A stretch of 64,000 nucleotides of DNA, taken from the NCBI GenBank assembly GCA_033558025.1, contig JAUCEF010000016.1, positions 2,666,001 to 2,730,000 of the forward strand, read 5' to 3'. Below, one piece after another: positions 22,950 through 34,650 of this stretch (the stretch's first letter is position 1; each line of letters opens with the position of its first letter). The notes below the pieces were generated by a model. That model ran no database searches. It had not been told where the DNA came from and saw nothing but the letters and a program-made list of their open reading frames with translations. The stretch comes from Phytophthora sp. 'mugwort'. Its lineage: Eukaryota; Oomycota; Peronosporomycetes; Peronosporales; Peronosporaceae. The translations under genes were made by a program, and so were the position numbers.

Positions 22950-23460
22950 ACGCACATGAAACAGATCTGTGAGCTCACCCTGGAAGGCGTGAAACTGCCG
23001 GCATGCAGCGGTATCGTGAACTAGTCATTTGCTTTATACAAACAACAGATTGACCAATGTTTTCAGGTTAAGCCTATAGCATACAACGAAGCAGCCCTGA
23101 AGAAGAGGATGTTGGTCGTGATTGGTGGAACGCTGAAGCATGATGCTGCACATTGGTATATGGCGGGAATGGATGGACATGTTTGTGAGCGTCGACGACT
23201 TGTTTTTAGAAGATGCAAGCCGAGTTCGTACCAAAGAATTTGCAGGAACGTCTGCGAGGGCTGATAAACGACCTGAAACAGCGCAGTTGCAAGGACTTGC
23301 CTGACAGTGTCAGCAATGTTTCGCGACTTAATGACGCAAGTCAGAAAGATGGGGAACTGGACAAACTCAGTTACGTTTTGCGCGGACTATCGTCCAGTGA
23401 ACGTGAAGAGGTTTAATACCGACGCTGCGAGACGCTTGCGAAAGCTGTAACAGCAACGCT
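22950..23460 (+). pseudogene. Gypsy gag fragment
   Basis: Translations in two frames give YKQQIDQCFQVKPIAYNEA, then DAAHWYMAGMDGH, and RLRGLINDLKQRSCKDLPD, the spacing of capsid-like gag proteins of gypsy elements. Stops at 23024 and after 23410 break it. Confidence 0.55.
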
Positions 23461-24039
23461 AGACTATGATAGATGTTATCCCCGTCATGGGTTTTCGAAT
23501 GGAAACAAAAGAGCGTGGTAAGTGCCGTGTACGAACGAATTCACATGTACGATGGTGATGCAGCGGAGTCAATGGAAATTGATAGCGTCCATGTACCATC
23601 GTGAGATGACTGCATACGCCGTAACCTGTGTTTCAGGCTTGATGCGCTGCTCATAAGGCTGACTATTGTCCTATTTGGTCGCACCCACCGAGGTGTAACC
23701 ACTCGACCCAACGACACGTGGGCAAGCAAGGATGAGCATGGCCAATAATAATGATGACAAACCGATAGTAATACGGAAATGGTTGTCATGGAGCATTTGA
23801 CCATGAGTGTAGTGGACATCCAAGAGCAAATGGTGACGCACGAAAAGACCGTACAGTCGATAAGTACAGAAGTTGAGGAACCTACATCTGTCATGACGGA
23901 AACACCTGATATGTGTGAATCGCATTCAGAGGAGCTGTTGATATTGCATGGATCGAGACCAACAAGCACGTCAGAAAACCTAAAGGTTAACTTAGTATAA
24001 GCTCGAGTCTGTTCATCCGGAAGGGAATAATCAACGGAA

Positions 24040-24575
24040 AGGAAGTCTGAAATTCTACTGCATAGTGGTGCCGGTAGAAACATGATCAAGTCAGTATCGC
24101 AACCGCTGTGCTGGCTTAAGGACGTTACAAGCAACAGGTTCGATGGGGCAGCGCCGGATAGACAGGAAGTCCAGCATGTCCAAGTTACGGTTAAAATGGA
24201 CGGCTACATATTTTTGTCCATGGGGCTTGAAGAGTCTCAGTTACCAGACTCACGCGAGGTGATCTTTGGTAAACTCTGGTTCGTCCAGTACAATTCGATA
24301 GTGAATTGGCAGACAGAAGATGTCGAAATCCGGAGAAGTTTTGCATCGTGGAAGTCGATGGACCCACCTTCACCCTTTGCAAGAAAAACGGAGACTACAT
24401 GCAAGTCTTTCGTGTTAAAATCACAGAGAGCGAGGAGTTGAAATCCATTCCTAAGCCTATCTACAAGGTTGTTCTCGTTAAATTCGTGGATGTGTTTCCG
24501 GATAAGTTACCCAGTAAACTCCCATCGTCGCGAGAAGTTAACTTCGAGTTAAAGCTGAAGAAGGTGCTAAACTAA
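24040..24575 (+). pseudogene. Gypsy protease and linker to reverse transcriptase
   Basis: The segment near 24050-24090 reads LLHSGAGRNMIK, aligned with the retropepsin DSGA motif but with His in place of the catalytic Asp. It continues to FGKLWFVQYNSIVNWQTEDV, the usual end of gypsy proteases, in a frame that stops near 24340. The linker before reverse transcriptase (FVDVFPDKLPSKLPSSREVN) is at about 24481-24545 and ends in a stop. Confidence 0.65.
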
Positions 24576-25900
24576 GCTCAAGACCTTCGTTTCGCTTGTC
24601 AAAAATGGAGCAAGATGCCCTCGAAGCATTTTGGGGAGAAACTTCCGTAAAGGGTGGGTCGAATTATCAAAATCACCCTGGTGTCGAACATCTTCGCCAT
24701 TCCAAAGAATGGTCCGGTGACAGGGATGTTTCTCCGCAGAGCTGAGTGGCTTTGTAGCGGAAAAGCGAATTCCATTACGCTGACTATCGATACATTAATC
24801 ATTCAAGTATCATAGTCAAAATTCATTTACCTTGTAATTGAAGAACGCTTTGATCATATGCTTGGATGTGACATATTTACCCTGATTGACCTTGCGCAAG
24901 GATATACCAAATGTTGGTGATAAAGTCGAGCCGACCACATACTGCGTTTCGAAAGCACGAGGACACCTGTCAATGGTGTGTTGCACCTACGGGTATGGCT
25001 CGAATACCAAGAACATGGTCACGGCTTATGCGACTCTTTTCGAGAAGCTTGACTTTGTCGTCGTGTATCTGGGTGGCCTGCATCTTTTCTAGCAGTATGT
25101 TTGTTCATGTTCGGTCATACTGCTAGAAAAGATGCAGGCCACTCAGATACACGACGACAAAGTCAAGCTTCTCATTTAAAACATCTACGCAAGGTTTGTG
25201 AAATACTGCGTCAAGAAAAGCTCTATGTTCACCTGTTCAAGTATTAATTTGGACAACCGCAAACATCGTTTCTGGGTCACGTAGTATCAAAGATGGATTA
25301 AAGGTAGATCCTCGTAAGACGAAGGCAATCGATAAGTATCCCGCCTCTACATCAAGGAAAACGCTATTAATTTGGGGGGGGGGGCTAGCAGGATACTATC
25401 GCAGGTTTATTTGTGACTTCGCAAAGATTGCACGTCCTCTAAGAGCGCTGACTCAAACACAGACACCGTGTACCTGGGAAGATGAGCACGAAAATGCTTT
25501 TTCGCGCTCAAACGTGCACTTCAACAAGCGCCAACGTTGAAGTTGTCGAATTGTACACGACCGTTTAACCTGGCTACCGATGCGTCTAGGATACGATATG
25601 AGTTGAATTCTGTCCCAGAACTATGATGGTGTTGACCATCCTATTGCGTTATTTTTGAAAAAGCTGAATGAGCATGAACGTGGATGGCCAACGCACGAGA
25701 AGGAGCTGATAGCCATTAAAACAGCAACGAAAAAGTGATGCATTACCTATATGGACGTCCGTTTAACGTACACAAGAATAGTTCGGCGTGCTCATGGATG
25801 TTGCATCATCGTCGCGTATCGCAAAAATGGCACGCACTTCTCCAACTTTATGTTTATTTTACATCATGTGTGTGGCGAAACTAATTTGGTCGCCGACGCG
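24576..25900 (+). pseudogene. Gypsy reverse transcriptase and RNase H, inactivated
   Basis: Broken frames give WVELSKSPW..., TLRKDIPNVGDKVEPTT, FEKLDFVVVYLGGLHLF, FLGHVVSKDGLKVDPRKTKA, LAGYYRRFICDFAKIARPL and ALTQTQTPCTWEDEHENAF, all in the correct order for Ty3/gypsy reverse transcriptase, followed by a short RNase H remnant (FNLATDASR). The catalytic YxDD motif reads YLGG. Right at that point the DNA is folded back as a 58-bp inverted duplication (25042-25173). A run of 11 G (25374-25384) sits before LAGYYRRF. Confidence 0.8.
25042..25173. repeat. 58-bp inverted duplication inside reverse transcriptase
   Basis: Bases 25042-25099 and 25116-25173 are reverse complements with one mismatch (G at 25071 in the left copy), with a 16-base spacer (25100-25115). 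The left arm encodes the catalytic-motif region of the reverse transcriptase. Confidence 0.9.
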
Positions 25901-26235
25901 TTATCGCGACCTCCGATGGCAGATTCGGACGAGCTCGAAGCTAAACAAGCTCCATACCCGACGTTACTTATGCTGTTCATGATTGTGATGACTCGTGTAA
26001 CCAACACGTAGTGTATACACAGGAGCAGGTGGTTCAATCATCGGTGTTACGTCATATGTCGGCCGAAGCCTCCCATGTCATTCTCGGCAATGTCGACTTG
26101 CGGGGGGGGGGGGGGGTCGTCCGATTGGTGAACCAGAAGAGCAAGTCAACGGCGTCTATTTCCATTATGTGAGTCCGCTGACCAGAAGAAGGGGTTTCAG
26201 CTCGAATAGATGTCGGAACAAGACTTTAAGCAAAA

Positions 26236-27530
26236 ATGGACGCAGGGTGCCCAGATGGGACGTTTGTAGAACACGACGGTCTACTCTTCCTTCAGAAAAA
26301 AAAGATTGAGACTGTCTATCGTTTGTGCATTCCGAAGCACAAAGGTCTATGTACGAATGCCATCACAGAGTTCCATGATGGTAGCACGTCAGCACATCCA
26401 GGCAGCCGTCGTACCAATCTTAAGCTGTCGCAATGGTATTGGTGCCCGACTATGGATCATGACGTTCGAGACTATGTTCATACCTGTGAGACCTGTGCGG
26501 AATGGAAGTCGAGCACTCAGAAGGAGAAAGGTCTTTTGATGTCAATTCCAATTCCTAAGGAATGCTGGGACTTCTTTTTCGATGGACTTCATCACTGGAT
26601 TGACGGTGTCGGAAGTATTTGATGCTATCTTAGTCGCAATCGACAAACTGTCGAAAAACGGACAATGTATGCACCTACGTACACCACGACAGATGCCCAG
26701 GACACAGCCAAAGTTTACTTCGATGCTGTTATCAGACACTATTCTGTGCCGAACGTAATTATCAGCGACCGTGACTCAAACTACATTTCAAATTTCTGGA
26801 AGTCACTTACGAAGTTGATGGGTGTCAAGCTAAGTATGACCGCAGCTCACAGAGCTCAAGCTGGTGGCCTGACAGAACGTTAAAACTTAATTCTTGCTGA
26901 GATGCATTGTATCGTGTCATGGCGATGATTGGGTGAAGTATGGAGTATGCCCACTCAACTCTCGTCAACGCATCAACAAAACTTACTTCATTCAAGGTGG
27001 GCACAGGACGTAAGGTGTCAAACCTAGTGGCTGAAGAAACGAGAGGCCGGATTCAATCGGAGCAAGATGTAACGATTACAGAGTTGCGAGAAACTTTACA
27101 AAAAGAAAGGCAAGCGATCGTAGAAGAAGCTCGCCAGAATCCCGAACAAGCTCTAGTCAAACAAAAGGGGTACGACCACAGACGCCGAGAAGTCGTCTTC
27201 AAAGAAGGTGACATAGTGTTGCTCGACACGAAGAAGTTAGCGTTAAAGACCGTTAATTATGGTACAACTCAAGAAAGCAAGCGAACGGTAAAGAAAATCG
27301 GACCTATCGTAATCGAACGCGCGGTAAGCAACAACGCGGCAAAGCGGATTCTACCCAAAGTAATGAGGAGGATCAATCTTATGTTGCCTGGACATGAAGC
27401 GACATGGAAGACGTGTCGCTTCCTATTCAGGCAAAGTAAGAAAGACATCAAACATGTTCGCGTTGGCAACACCGCCTCGAGGAATATCGCCGTCGCCAAC
27501 GTGAACTCAGCCGGGGAGATGTCAGGCTAA
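26236..27530 (+). pseudogene. Gypsy integrase, inactivated
   Basis: Segments in order: the zinc-binding domain with H and CxxC (GSRRTNLKLSQWYWCP, then CETCAEW, 26236-26622), the core domain with VIISDRDSNYISNFWKSL (second Asp) and AGGLTER (third acidic residue, 26665-26883), then YAHSTLVNASTKLTSFKVGTG and a long Lys/Glu-rich C-terminal part (26940-27530) with GDIVLLDTKKL, the usual last beta-barrel. Stops separate the parts. No chromodomain is seen at the end. Confidence 0.75.
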
Positions 27531-27839
27531 GCACGGCGCGACGGTCAGTACGCCTAGACCATCACACTCATGGGCGTGCTGACCGCGCACACCAGCAACC
27601 TGTGCAGCTAGCCGCCGAGGATACGTACCTCGTGCGTACCTGGACAGAACAAATTTAAGTAAAGGAAACGCGCTTACAATTAGGTTAAGTATACGAAAAA
27701 GAAAAAGAAGCTTACCTAGTAAGGGGGCGTGTGGAGAGCATGTTGTAGGTAGCAAGAAACAAACAAACAAATGTATCCATTCCAAAACGTGAGTTCCAAC
27801 ACCAAGCCTATCTTCTTCCTCCGCCGCACTGTAAGTGCC

Positions 27840-28761
27840 AACATCGGTTACACCATTAGCAAATGCAAGCTTACTCATAACAAATATGGCGACTTATCAA
27901 AACCCACTACTTCACAGATTTGTCACAACGATCTCGTCCGGGCAGTCGTAGCAAGCAAACCAAACGTATCCGGAAACGCTCTCGCTGAATTTGTACAGCA
28001 GCTTGAGGCTAGTAAGTATTTCAAAAGGTAAAGCGTATCGCTGCCGCAAACATGTAATTGACGACCTTTACGGTTCTCTGCAAGATGGATTTCGCAAGTT
28101 GCAGTCACTAATGAATGTGTGATCGGCCAAGAATCCAACCAGCATGATAGATTGCATGTTCAATGATGCTGGCGAGTTTGTTAGGGTGTTCATTTCACAC
28201 CCATACGCAGCGAAGAACAATTCCTACGGTCAGAAGGTTGCAGGTGTCGATCCTGCATTCCTCCGCAAGCCAAATACCGAAGCATACACTTAGTTCTGGT
28301 TGGTCAAGACGGAAACCCAACAACATCATGTAGGTTATTGCAATCTGCTCATCAGTGCTGAGAAGTGTGAGCGGTTCTTCCGCTGCTGCATGCAAGCGGC
28401 GGTAGATCTAGATACAATGTCCTTTTTTTCGGACCGTGGCTCTGGTATCCTGGCGGCTCTCAAGCTAGTCAGCATCACAATGCTTCGGTACTGCACGCGC
28501 CACATTTTACAGAACATCCAGCACACCCTTAAAGGAAAGTATCCGCCCGACATGACGGATTGTCTGTACAAGATACAAGGCGCTATGGGCCAGGACGCTT
28601 ACAAGGGATGTCTGGCTACACTTGCAACGACCCACCCCGATATTGCGAAGTGGATAGAAACATTGAACCGGAACATTGGTTTCTGTACATGGCGTCGCGG
28701 TCATACAGCCTATATGGCTGGCCGGCACCCGTTACAGCAACATGAGTCATGGGGGAAATGA
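27840..28761 (+). pseudogene. Mutator-like (MULE) transposase fragment
   Basis: The region starts with KPTTSQICHNDLVRAVVASK and LAEFVQQLEASKYF, continues in other frames with YGQKVAGVDPAFLRKP, and ends in a 153-residue open stretch (28300-28761) with SAEKCERFFRCC, FFSDRGSGILAAL and RYCTRHILQNIQ. This is the MULE transposase order: E...W..F, then the DR-G segment with a catalytic Asp, then the C..H zinc-binding pair. Several stops lie before 28300, so the gene is dead. It directly follows the 3' LTR of the gypsy element. Confidence 0.7.
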
Positions 28762-29240
28762 GTAACATAGATCGTTATGGCTCTGACCAATAGCATACCC
28801 CATTTATCTTACCGGAATAAATACATTCCAACGGCGCATCATATTTTGCAGCTGCTAAATATTTAAAATTATATGTAACAAAAAACTTATTTTATTTCAC
28901 TCCCACAACTTCAACGTTGCTCATCAATGCTTACTTTATTGTTGTATCGGAGGGATATCTCAGATAACCCACCTGAATCTAGTGGCGTCGTCATGGCAAC
29001 AGAGGCCAAGTTACCAGCCGCGCTACGCTTGGCTGGGCGCCTCTTTCCCCCCCCCCTTCGAGGCTCGCTTCGCTCGCGATATGAAGACGGTACGCTCGGT
29101 TACGTGCAATGGGCGGCTCCCAGAGGATCTCGGCGCTGGGCTCGCCTCCGCAAAAACTGCGCGGCCCTGCTTCGCCGGCTTCACGCGCAGGTTTGCTGCG
29201 GCTACGCGCGCTCGCACCCGCTCGCCTTAGTGAGTTTGTT

Positions 29241-29511
29241 TATGTTGCTGGTTTCTACAATACATTTCCATGGTGCTTGCCACCGCCATACAGTTTCGTG
29301 GGGCTGTCCAGCACCATACATTTTCATTTTGCTAATGGCCACCACACGCTTACGTTTTGATTTGACATCACTTTTCTGTTGTGGCCATCATCATACGTTT
29401 TCATTTTGCAGGTTATCACCATACGATTCGTGGTGCTGTCCAGCACCATATATATTCATGTTGCTGGTTGACACCATGTATTTTCATGTTGCTTATGGCC
29501 ACCATATGTTC
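29241..29511 (+). repeat. Degenerate 28-bp minisatellite, about nine to ten copies
   Basis: Units begin with CACCATA, followed by about CNTTTTCATNTTGCT and a variable end; well-aligned 28-base units can be seen at 29280-29512, and some are diverged. It contributes the repetitive His/Phe-rich reading frame on this strand, which is not a gene. Confidence 0.75.
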
Positions 29512-29660
29512 AATTCTGCTTGGAGGCCGCCTCTCTCAAAGGCTAGAGCGACAGCTCTGCTGCTGGCCTTGTCTCCCCAACGGCTATTGCCTGGAAGCGC
29601 GAAGCGACCGGCGCATCGGTCGCTGGCCCTCGGGGCGCTGCTGATCGCGTCGATCAAAAA

Positions 29661-29810
29661 AAAAGCGTACACGACGTCAGGGCAATCTTGCCGGAGGGAA
29701 ATCTCGTATTCCCATGAGTTCTGCGAGTGAGGACACTCCCTCCACTTCACAAGATATTGGGTACGATCCTGGCGACGATGCCGCGTCACTAAGCACTCCC
29801 CATGGTAATG
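29661..29810 (-). pseudogene. Chromodomain of a gypsy integrase
   Basis: The translation reads GECLVTRHRRQDRTQYLVKW, then RECPHSQNSWEYEISLRQ and DCPDVVYAF: the chromodomain pattern with aromatic residues around YLVKW and NSWE. Family knowledge: chromoviruses use this domain to direct integration to heterochromatin. It is separated from any integrase core. Confidence 0.75.
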
Positions 29811-29980
29811 AGAATTTCCCTGCTCATCGAAACGGCGAGCGGCGGCGGTCTCTGACTGTCTGGATCCTCCGTTGCAAGTCGTAGCGACCTGCAAGTGGTC
29901 CAGGACCGGGTGCAGGCCCTTCGGGGTTCGCTGCAGTGGGCGACGAGTCCCCGCGATCGTCTCGCTGACGAGATCGATAC

Positions 29981-30052
29981 CGTGGTGGCAAGCACCATGA
30001 AAAAGTATGGCGGTGTTAACAAAATGAAATGTACGGTGGTGGCCACAACATG
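29981..30052 (-). repeat. Inverted copies of the 28-bp minisatellite unit
   Basis: On the minus strand this stretch reads as about two and a half copies of the CACC-CATAC-TTTTCAT unit seen at 29241-29511, in the opposite orientation. Confidence 0.65.
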
Positions 30053-30445
30053 CGTGAGAGAGAGCCCTGGGGGAGAGGCCGGTAGGTAGGGGGGGGGCAA
30101 CTGGCGCTTCGCCTTCAGTTTCGCGAACTCGAAACAAAGTCTACGTTCGACTCGAACACCAGTTTCACGGAAACTAGCCCGAAGGACATCAATGGAAGAG
30201 AGCTTGCGGGATCCATCGACCTAGCTCTGGAACTGAGCCTCGTCTTCCAAAGACGGCTCTCCTGACAGGAGCACCGCGGGATAAGTCCGCATCAGTGGTA
30301 CCGAGCTGTGCCGAGATTGCACTTACAAACGCCCACGATACTGGCGCTGAGTAGTCACTTGAGGAGTCAAATCTCTCTCTCGGAGAGACTCTCGAGTGCG
30401 GCGAGCTCGTCGAGCGTAGTGGCCGCCGTTCCAATCACTACGTGT

Positions 30446-31196
30446 TCAGCAGCTCCGACGCTGCTCGGCGAGACACTTCGCTTGGATCGTGAGGCTCGAA
30501 GTCATAGTCACGACGTGACGGGGTAAGCAATATATAGGCCGCTGCGAGCGCGAAAGCTGCGGATCAGCAGCAAGCTGTTGCTCCTGGGCTTCGTCCAAAG
30601 GATTGGTGACGACACCAGATCCCCTGGGATCATCTTCTGTTCCCCGCAAAGGTAGCGGAGGCGCATTGCGCAGGACTCGTGGAGTCGAGAGATCGAAGGG
30701 ATTCGGAGCGCGCAGTTCGCGGCGCAGGCTCGGCGAGCGGATAGGGCTACCACCGGTCACGGACTCGGTGTAGTCGACCACCTCTTCACCTTCCTCAAGG
30801 TCGTCGAAGAGGGTGTCTCGCGCATAGCGCACGGGGGTATTGCTTCCAGCGGCTTCCCCCGCCGCCGCCATTCATGGTCTTCTGGCCGTGTAGACACTTG
30901 TGCGCTGAGTGATACTCAAACACCGAGAGCCTCGCGTCTACTGGTGGCGAGCGGTCAGAGACCTCTCCCAGACGGGACGACGGAGATGACGAAGGTGTCG
31001 GGGACGCAGATGGGCTTAGCCCACGGCGAGAGCTGTTGGCGAGGCGAACGAGCGAGGTCAAAACGCTAGTTGGTGTTGGTTGTGGGCATCCGTGTGGACA
31101 CTTGATGCGGAATGGACAGTGGGTGGTCTTGGAGCGGGAAGCTCCTGGACTTTTGAGATTGATGCAATCAAAACCTCGTAGATACAGTATGTCCAC
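30446..31196 (-). pseudogene. Gag-like N-terminal region of a gypsy element
   Basis: Minus-strand open frames overlap here. One carries a Ser/Pro-rich leader, the other a 141-residue acidic stretch with SPIRSPSLRRELRAPNPFDL. The composition and its position upstream of a chromodomain fragment on the same strand suggest gag; no zinc knuckle was found. It could be another transposon protein. Confidence 0.35.
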
Positions 31197-31250
31197 GGTT
31201 AAGAGGGGGGGGGGTAACGGGGTTACACGAAGGTAGCACGAAGTGTAGCC

Positions 31251-31552
31251 ATGCTACGTGTAACATGATGTCACCACAGGGCCACTCGATATGCATTTGA
31301 CTAGGTTTAACTTGGTAGATAGATGGAGTCATACATTTACACCACAGGCGGCTTTGCCGCAGATAAGCAAACGCTCAATTTAGCATCAAAGATAGTATCG
31401 TCCTAGGCTTAGGAATACCGACTCTTTAGGTCTCCAGTGGTATAACTTGAGGGATCTTAGCCTATGCCGAGACCTTTAGGTTCGGAGAACCACAGCTAAG
31501 ACTCGGAGAGTCATACGTCTTACTACGCTATGCAACCCCGCTGCACGGAGAG
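31251..31552. other. Non-coding retrotransposon-type sequence
   Basis: No gene seen. A repeated CGGAGA-type pattern (about 31475-31550) next to the copia fragment may be the remains of an LTR. Confidence 0.3.
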
Positions 31553-32396
31553 TCATTGCCGCCGCTGACCCTTCCTTCTGTACCAGAGTCTGCAATGCTT
31601 CAGCCGACTGCATCCAGTCCTCAACCGAGTTCGGCCTCGTGATCCAGTGCAGCATCTGCGGCTGCTATGCTGATTTCGCTGAGATCTGCAAACCCTGTTC
31701 CGCCGCCGAGTTTTCTGTCCCACCACCCAGTGGCTCTGGTTGTGGTGCTCGCAAAAATTGGCCACTTCACCCGCTGCGTGTGAGATGTCTGGGTGTGTGC
31801 AAGTTGCCACGTACATCGGTACATCCACCAGCTCACGATACGGGTACTCGACACACACATTCTTGTCCGATACCTTGACCAGTCTCGAGTTGCTGTCAGC
31901 CGGCACATGCGTATCCTTGCACTTTTCTACACCAAACCTCTCCGAGAGTCGCTTGATGTAAGCGCGCTGGTTCATGATGATTTTGTTTTCACGTCTGCGG
32001 TGGATCTCGATACCGAGGCAATACTTGAGCTTCGCCAGTTGTTTGATGCTAAACTCGGACTTCAGTGCTTGCTTGACCTTCTGATGTCGTGTTTTGTTCT
32101 GCCAAAGATCATCGAATTGTCCAGAGATAACCACGATTTTGTACTTAGTGCTCGAATTTCTCACATACACACACGGTCTGCATCAGAGCGCTTGAAACCT
32201 TGGCCTTCCAGGTGGCAATTCAGCTTGTTGTTCAATGGACGGGCAACCTGTTTCGTGCCGTAAAGCGCTTTTTCAAACAAACACCTTTGGGTGGGATTGG
32301 ATTGGTCTTTGAACCGGCCGGCCGGTCCATGTAGACCTCCTCTTCGACATCGCCATGCAAGAAAGCCGTATTCACGTCCACATTTTCAGCTTAGAT
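31553..32396 (-). pseudogene. Ty1/copia reverse transcriptase fragment
   Basis: On the minus strand the part from 32396 reads VDVNTAFLHGDVEEEVYM, then after a frameshift LKYCLGIEIHRRRENKIIMN, YIKRLSERFGVEKCKDTHVP and ELVDVPMYVATCTHPDISHA. This is the copia reverse transcriptase from the catalytic finger to the connection region. The YxDD block lies in the frameshifted gap. The right side is cut at 32396/32397 by the start of the 2.25-kb inverted repeat, and the sequence beyond the left end no longer reads as RNase H. Confidence 0.8.
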
Positions 32397-34650
32397 CTTC
32401 ACTGGCTTTTCTTTAGCGTCGCTGTCAACTCCCTGAAACCATCGTTTATTTTTTAGTCTTGCTTCTGTCCGACGCCAGCCTTCTTCGTCGCCCCAAAGCA
32501 CGTCTCGGAGTTTGGCGTGTGGTCGAGCTTCAGGACGAGCGAGAGCAAGTCTTCCTTTCTGAGGTGCTCCTTCGCCACGGTTGCCGTGAAGAAAATCTCA
32601 CGCTGCCTCTATTGTTGCGACAGTAAAATCCTACGACCACATAGTCACATGTCATGCCGAATGCGATAGAAACAGCACGACGAGAGAGCAGCCAAAATGC
32701 GGTGGATTATGAAATCGTTCGTAAACGGAGTGAGGAAATTCGGGACGGTTGATTGAGCGAGTGTGTGACTTGGCAGAATATATGTAATCGCACTACTTTT
32801 ATCAAACCTTTTACCATGAACTGCAGCAATACGATATGCAGATATGCAGACGGAAGTTCTCTGTTAGTTATTCGCGCAGTCCTTTTCGTATAGGGATAGC
32901 AGTATCCTGTAAGGATTGCACCAAATCATGTTAATTCGTGCCAGTAACTGAAGCAAAGCGAGGCGGAGGCTCATAGTACCACCTGTCAGATATTGGCAAA
33001 TCTGTCACTCATGGGTTTTGACAGCGATAAACAAACGGCTTGGTGTGCCGGCGCCGGGTTGAGAGGCGTGGCAGTTTCAGCCTTCTCTAGCAAGGCAATG
33101 AGGGCTTCGCGATCCTCTACTCTAACTGACAACAACAACAAATAGCTCGGGTGGGCGCGTCACGAAACGAAGTCTGGCTGCTGACATGGGCGGCAGAAGA
33201 CAGTCTTGGCTCGAATTTCGCGACGGTAAAAGCAGACCCGGCTTTAGCAAGCGACGATGCGGCTACTCAGGTAGTGTTGCTCATTGGAGGTGTAAACTCG
33301 GTTCAAGGGAGGAGGAATGAGCAAGAGTTTGGTGCGCAGAGGCAGAGTGCAGCTAGGTCGCCCGGTATAACATATGATGGCAACAGGAGCGTTCGCGGCA
33401 GTACATTTTTCACTCCTCATCACCTCTGACCGTGAAATAATAGCTAATCGATGAGTAATCTACCCCGTTTATAGTAATATATGTTTTAATGGATTCGCTA
33501 TCCCAGTCCACACGCAGTCCTAGTTGGCGAACAAAACAAAGCCGGCCAGCGGAGGCGATCCCGCGATAGGATGCTCTATTTTCAATACACTTCCGTCGTT
33601 TTTTTTTTTTCAGGCGAGCTTACGACTCTGGTGGAGTGGGTAACGCGAATTTGTTGACGTGCGTCGAGCTTTCCGCTACATTGACCAACCTTTCAGAGGC
33701 AAACTCCACACCACATGCGCACGCAGTGCAACAGCAACGCGGAGTATAGCAACCATCATTTAGGAGGTAGATGTTGGCGTACCTGCTCGCTCGGAATTAC
33801 TTCCGAAATATGTAGCATCATGCTCCCCCTGTTCGTTGTATACCGTCCTTTGCATGTTGTCATTGGAGAAATATTGAGTTAACATTGGGAGTGCGTCTAT
33901 GTTCTACAGGTCCTCATGTATTTGTCGAAATCAGAGCACAAAATGACAAAATGCATTTTTGATTGCACATAATGCTGAAAAACCAGCGGGTTATTCGGGT
34001 GAAACTTGACCTTACTACAAGACAATAATAATGAATGTAATATTTTTAACTATGTGGCAAAAGGTTTCGCAAGGTGATCGAATTTTGGTTGACAGCGATG
34101 CTGTACCACATCAGAATTCTGGCACGAGGTCCTTCCACTACCAAGAGCGAGAGCTTTTCCCTGCTCTGTTATCCAGCCTGGGGCGGTACACCCTTCCTTA
34201 GTGACCTCGGCTTACTGCCTTACGGCAATGCTCCGATGTCGACTCCTGGTTTGAAATGGACGCGCCATCCACATCCTGGGGATAGTGACACACCACCGCA
34301 TACCACAACCCTCACACCTTACTACCCGGACAGAAGCGTATCCGTAACAAGTTGGCGCCACCCAACCCGGTGAAATAAGTGTGCTAAACTGCAAGTATTT
34401 AAACTCCGCCTGGCCCACAGTTCGAGAACCAACTTGATCCAAGCCTTACCGCACACAAAAGCAAATATTCGAAGATGGAGCTTACAAGCACCGCGTGTTA
34501 TGTGATCACGATCACACAGCCTAGTGGTCGTATGCGCAGTGACCTTTCTCCAACATTTGATGACGACCACGAATGGACGCTGGAGCAACTCAAACTCGAA
34601 TGCACAGCTTGATCGCTCGACGTGAAGAAAGCACATGCAATAGACAACCG
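32397..34650. repeat. Left arm of a 2.25-kb inverted repeat
   Basis: This stretch is the reverse complement of 41662-43913. In the parts compared base by base only a few differences appear: a 2-base indel near 32690, a one-base change in a T run near 33600, and three single-base changes (near 32428, 33275, 34245). It contains an LTR-like block ending near 34,345 with a TTGGCGCCACCCAACC primer-site-like stretch, then the start of a small gene (34475-34608). Confidence 0.92.

Larger units (their letters stand above)
21813..27590 (+). mobile_element. Decayed Ty3/gypsy LTR retrotransposon, full gene order
   Basis: Gag, protease, reverse transcriptase, RNase H and integrase fragments appear in that order on the plus strand, which is the Ty3/gypsy order. 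A block starting TGTCAGGC at 21813 matches one starting TGTCAGGC at 27520 over about 55 bases with several differences (both include a GTCAG-TACGCCTAG-CCATCAC pattern). These are likely the starts of the 5' and 3' LTRs. The ends of the LTRs are too diverged to place. All coding parts carry stops and frameshifts. The element is old compared with the inverted repeats further right. Confidence 0.75.
28802..31250 (-). mobile_element. Gypsy (chromovirus) remnant with internal deletion
   Basis: On the minus strand a gag-like N-terminal region (about 31196-30446, Ser/Pro-rich then TLFDDLEEGEEVVDYTES) lies upstream of a chromodomain fragment (29810-29661), with almost the whole pol region missing between them. 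A 28-bp minisatellite occupies 29241-29511. Poly-C/poly-G runs occur at 29047-29056 and 31205-31214. The limits of the element were not found. Confidence 0.5.

Noticed and set aside
29241..29511. Regularly spaced 28-base repeats considered as a CRISPR array
   Set aside because: The units are directly adjacent with no spacers, are degenerate, and lie in a eukaryotic retroelement.
28927..29730. 267-codon open frame on the plus strand, His/Phe/Cys-rich
   Set aside because: It is a translation of the 28-bp minisatellite and of the strand opposite a recognisable chromodomain; no domain or homology-like pattern of its own.
33151..33429. 92-codon frame conserved in both inverted-repeat arms
   Set aside because: Its conservation is explained by the arms being recent copies; one of the few differences is a Val/Ala change and there is no domain. 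Left as unproven.
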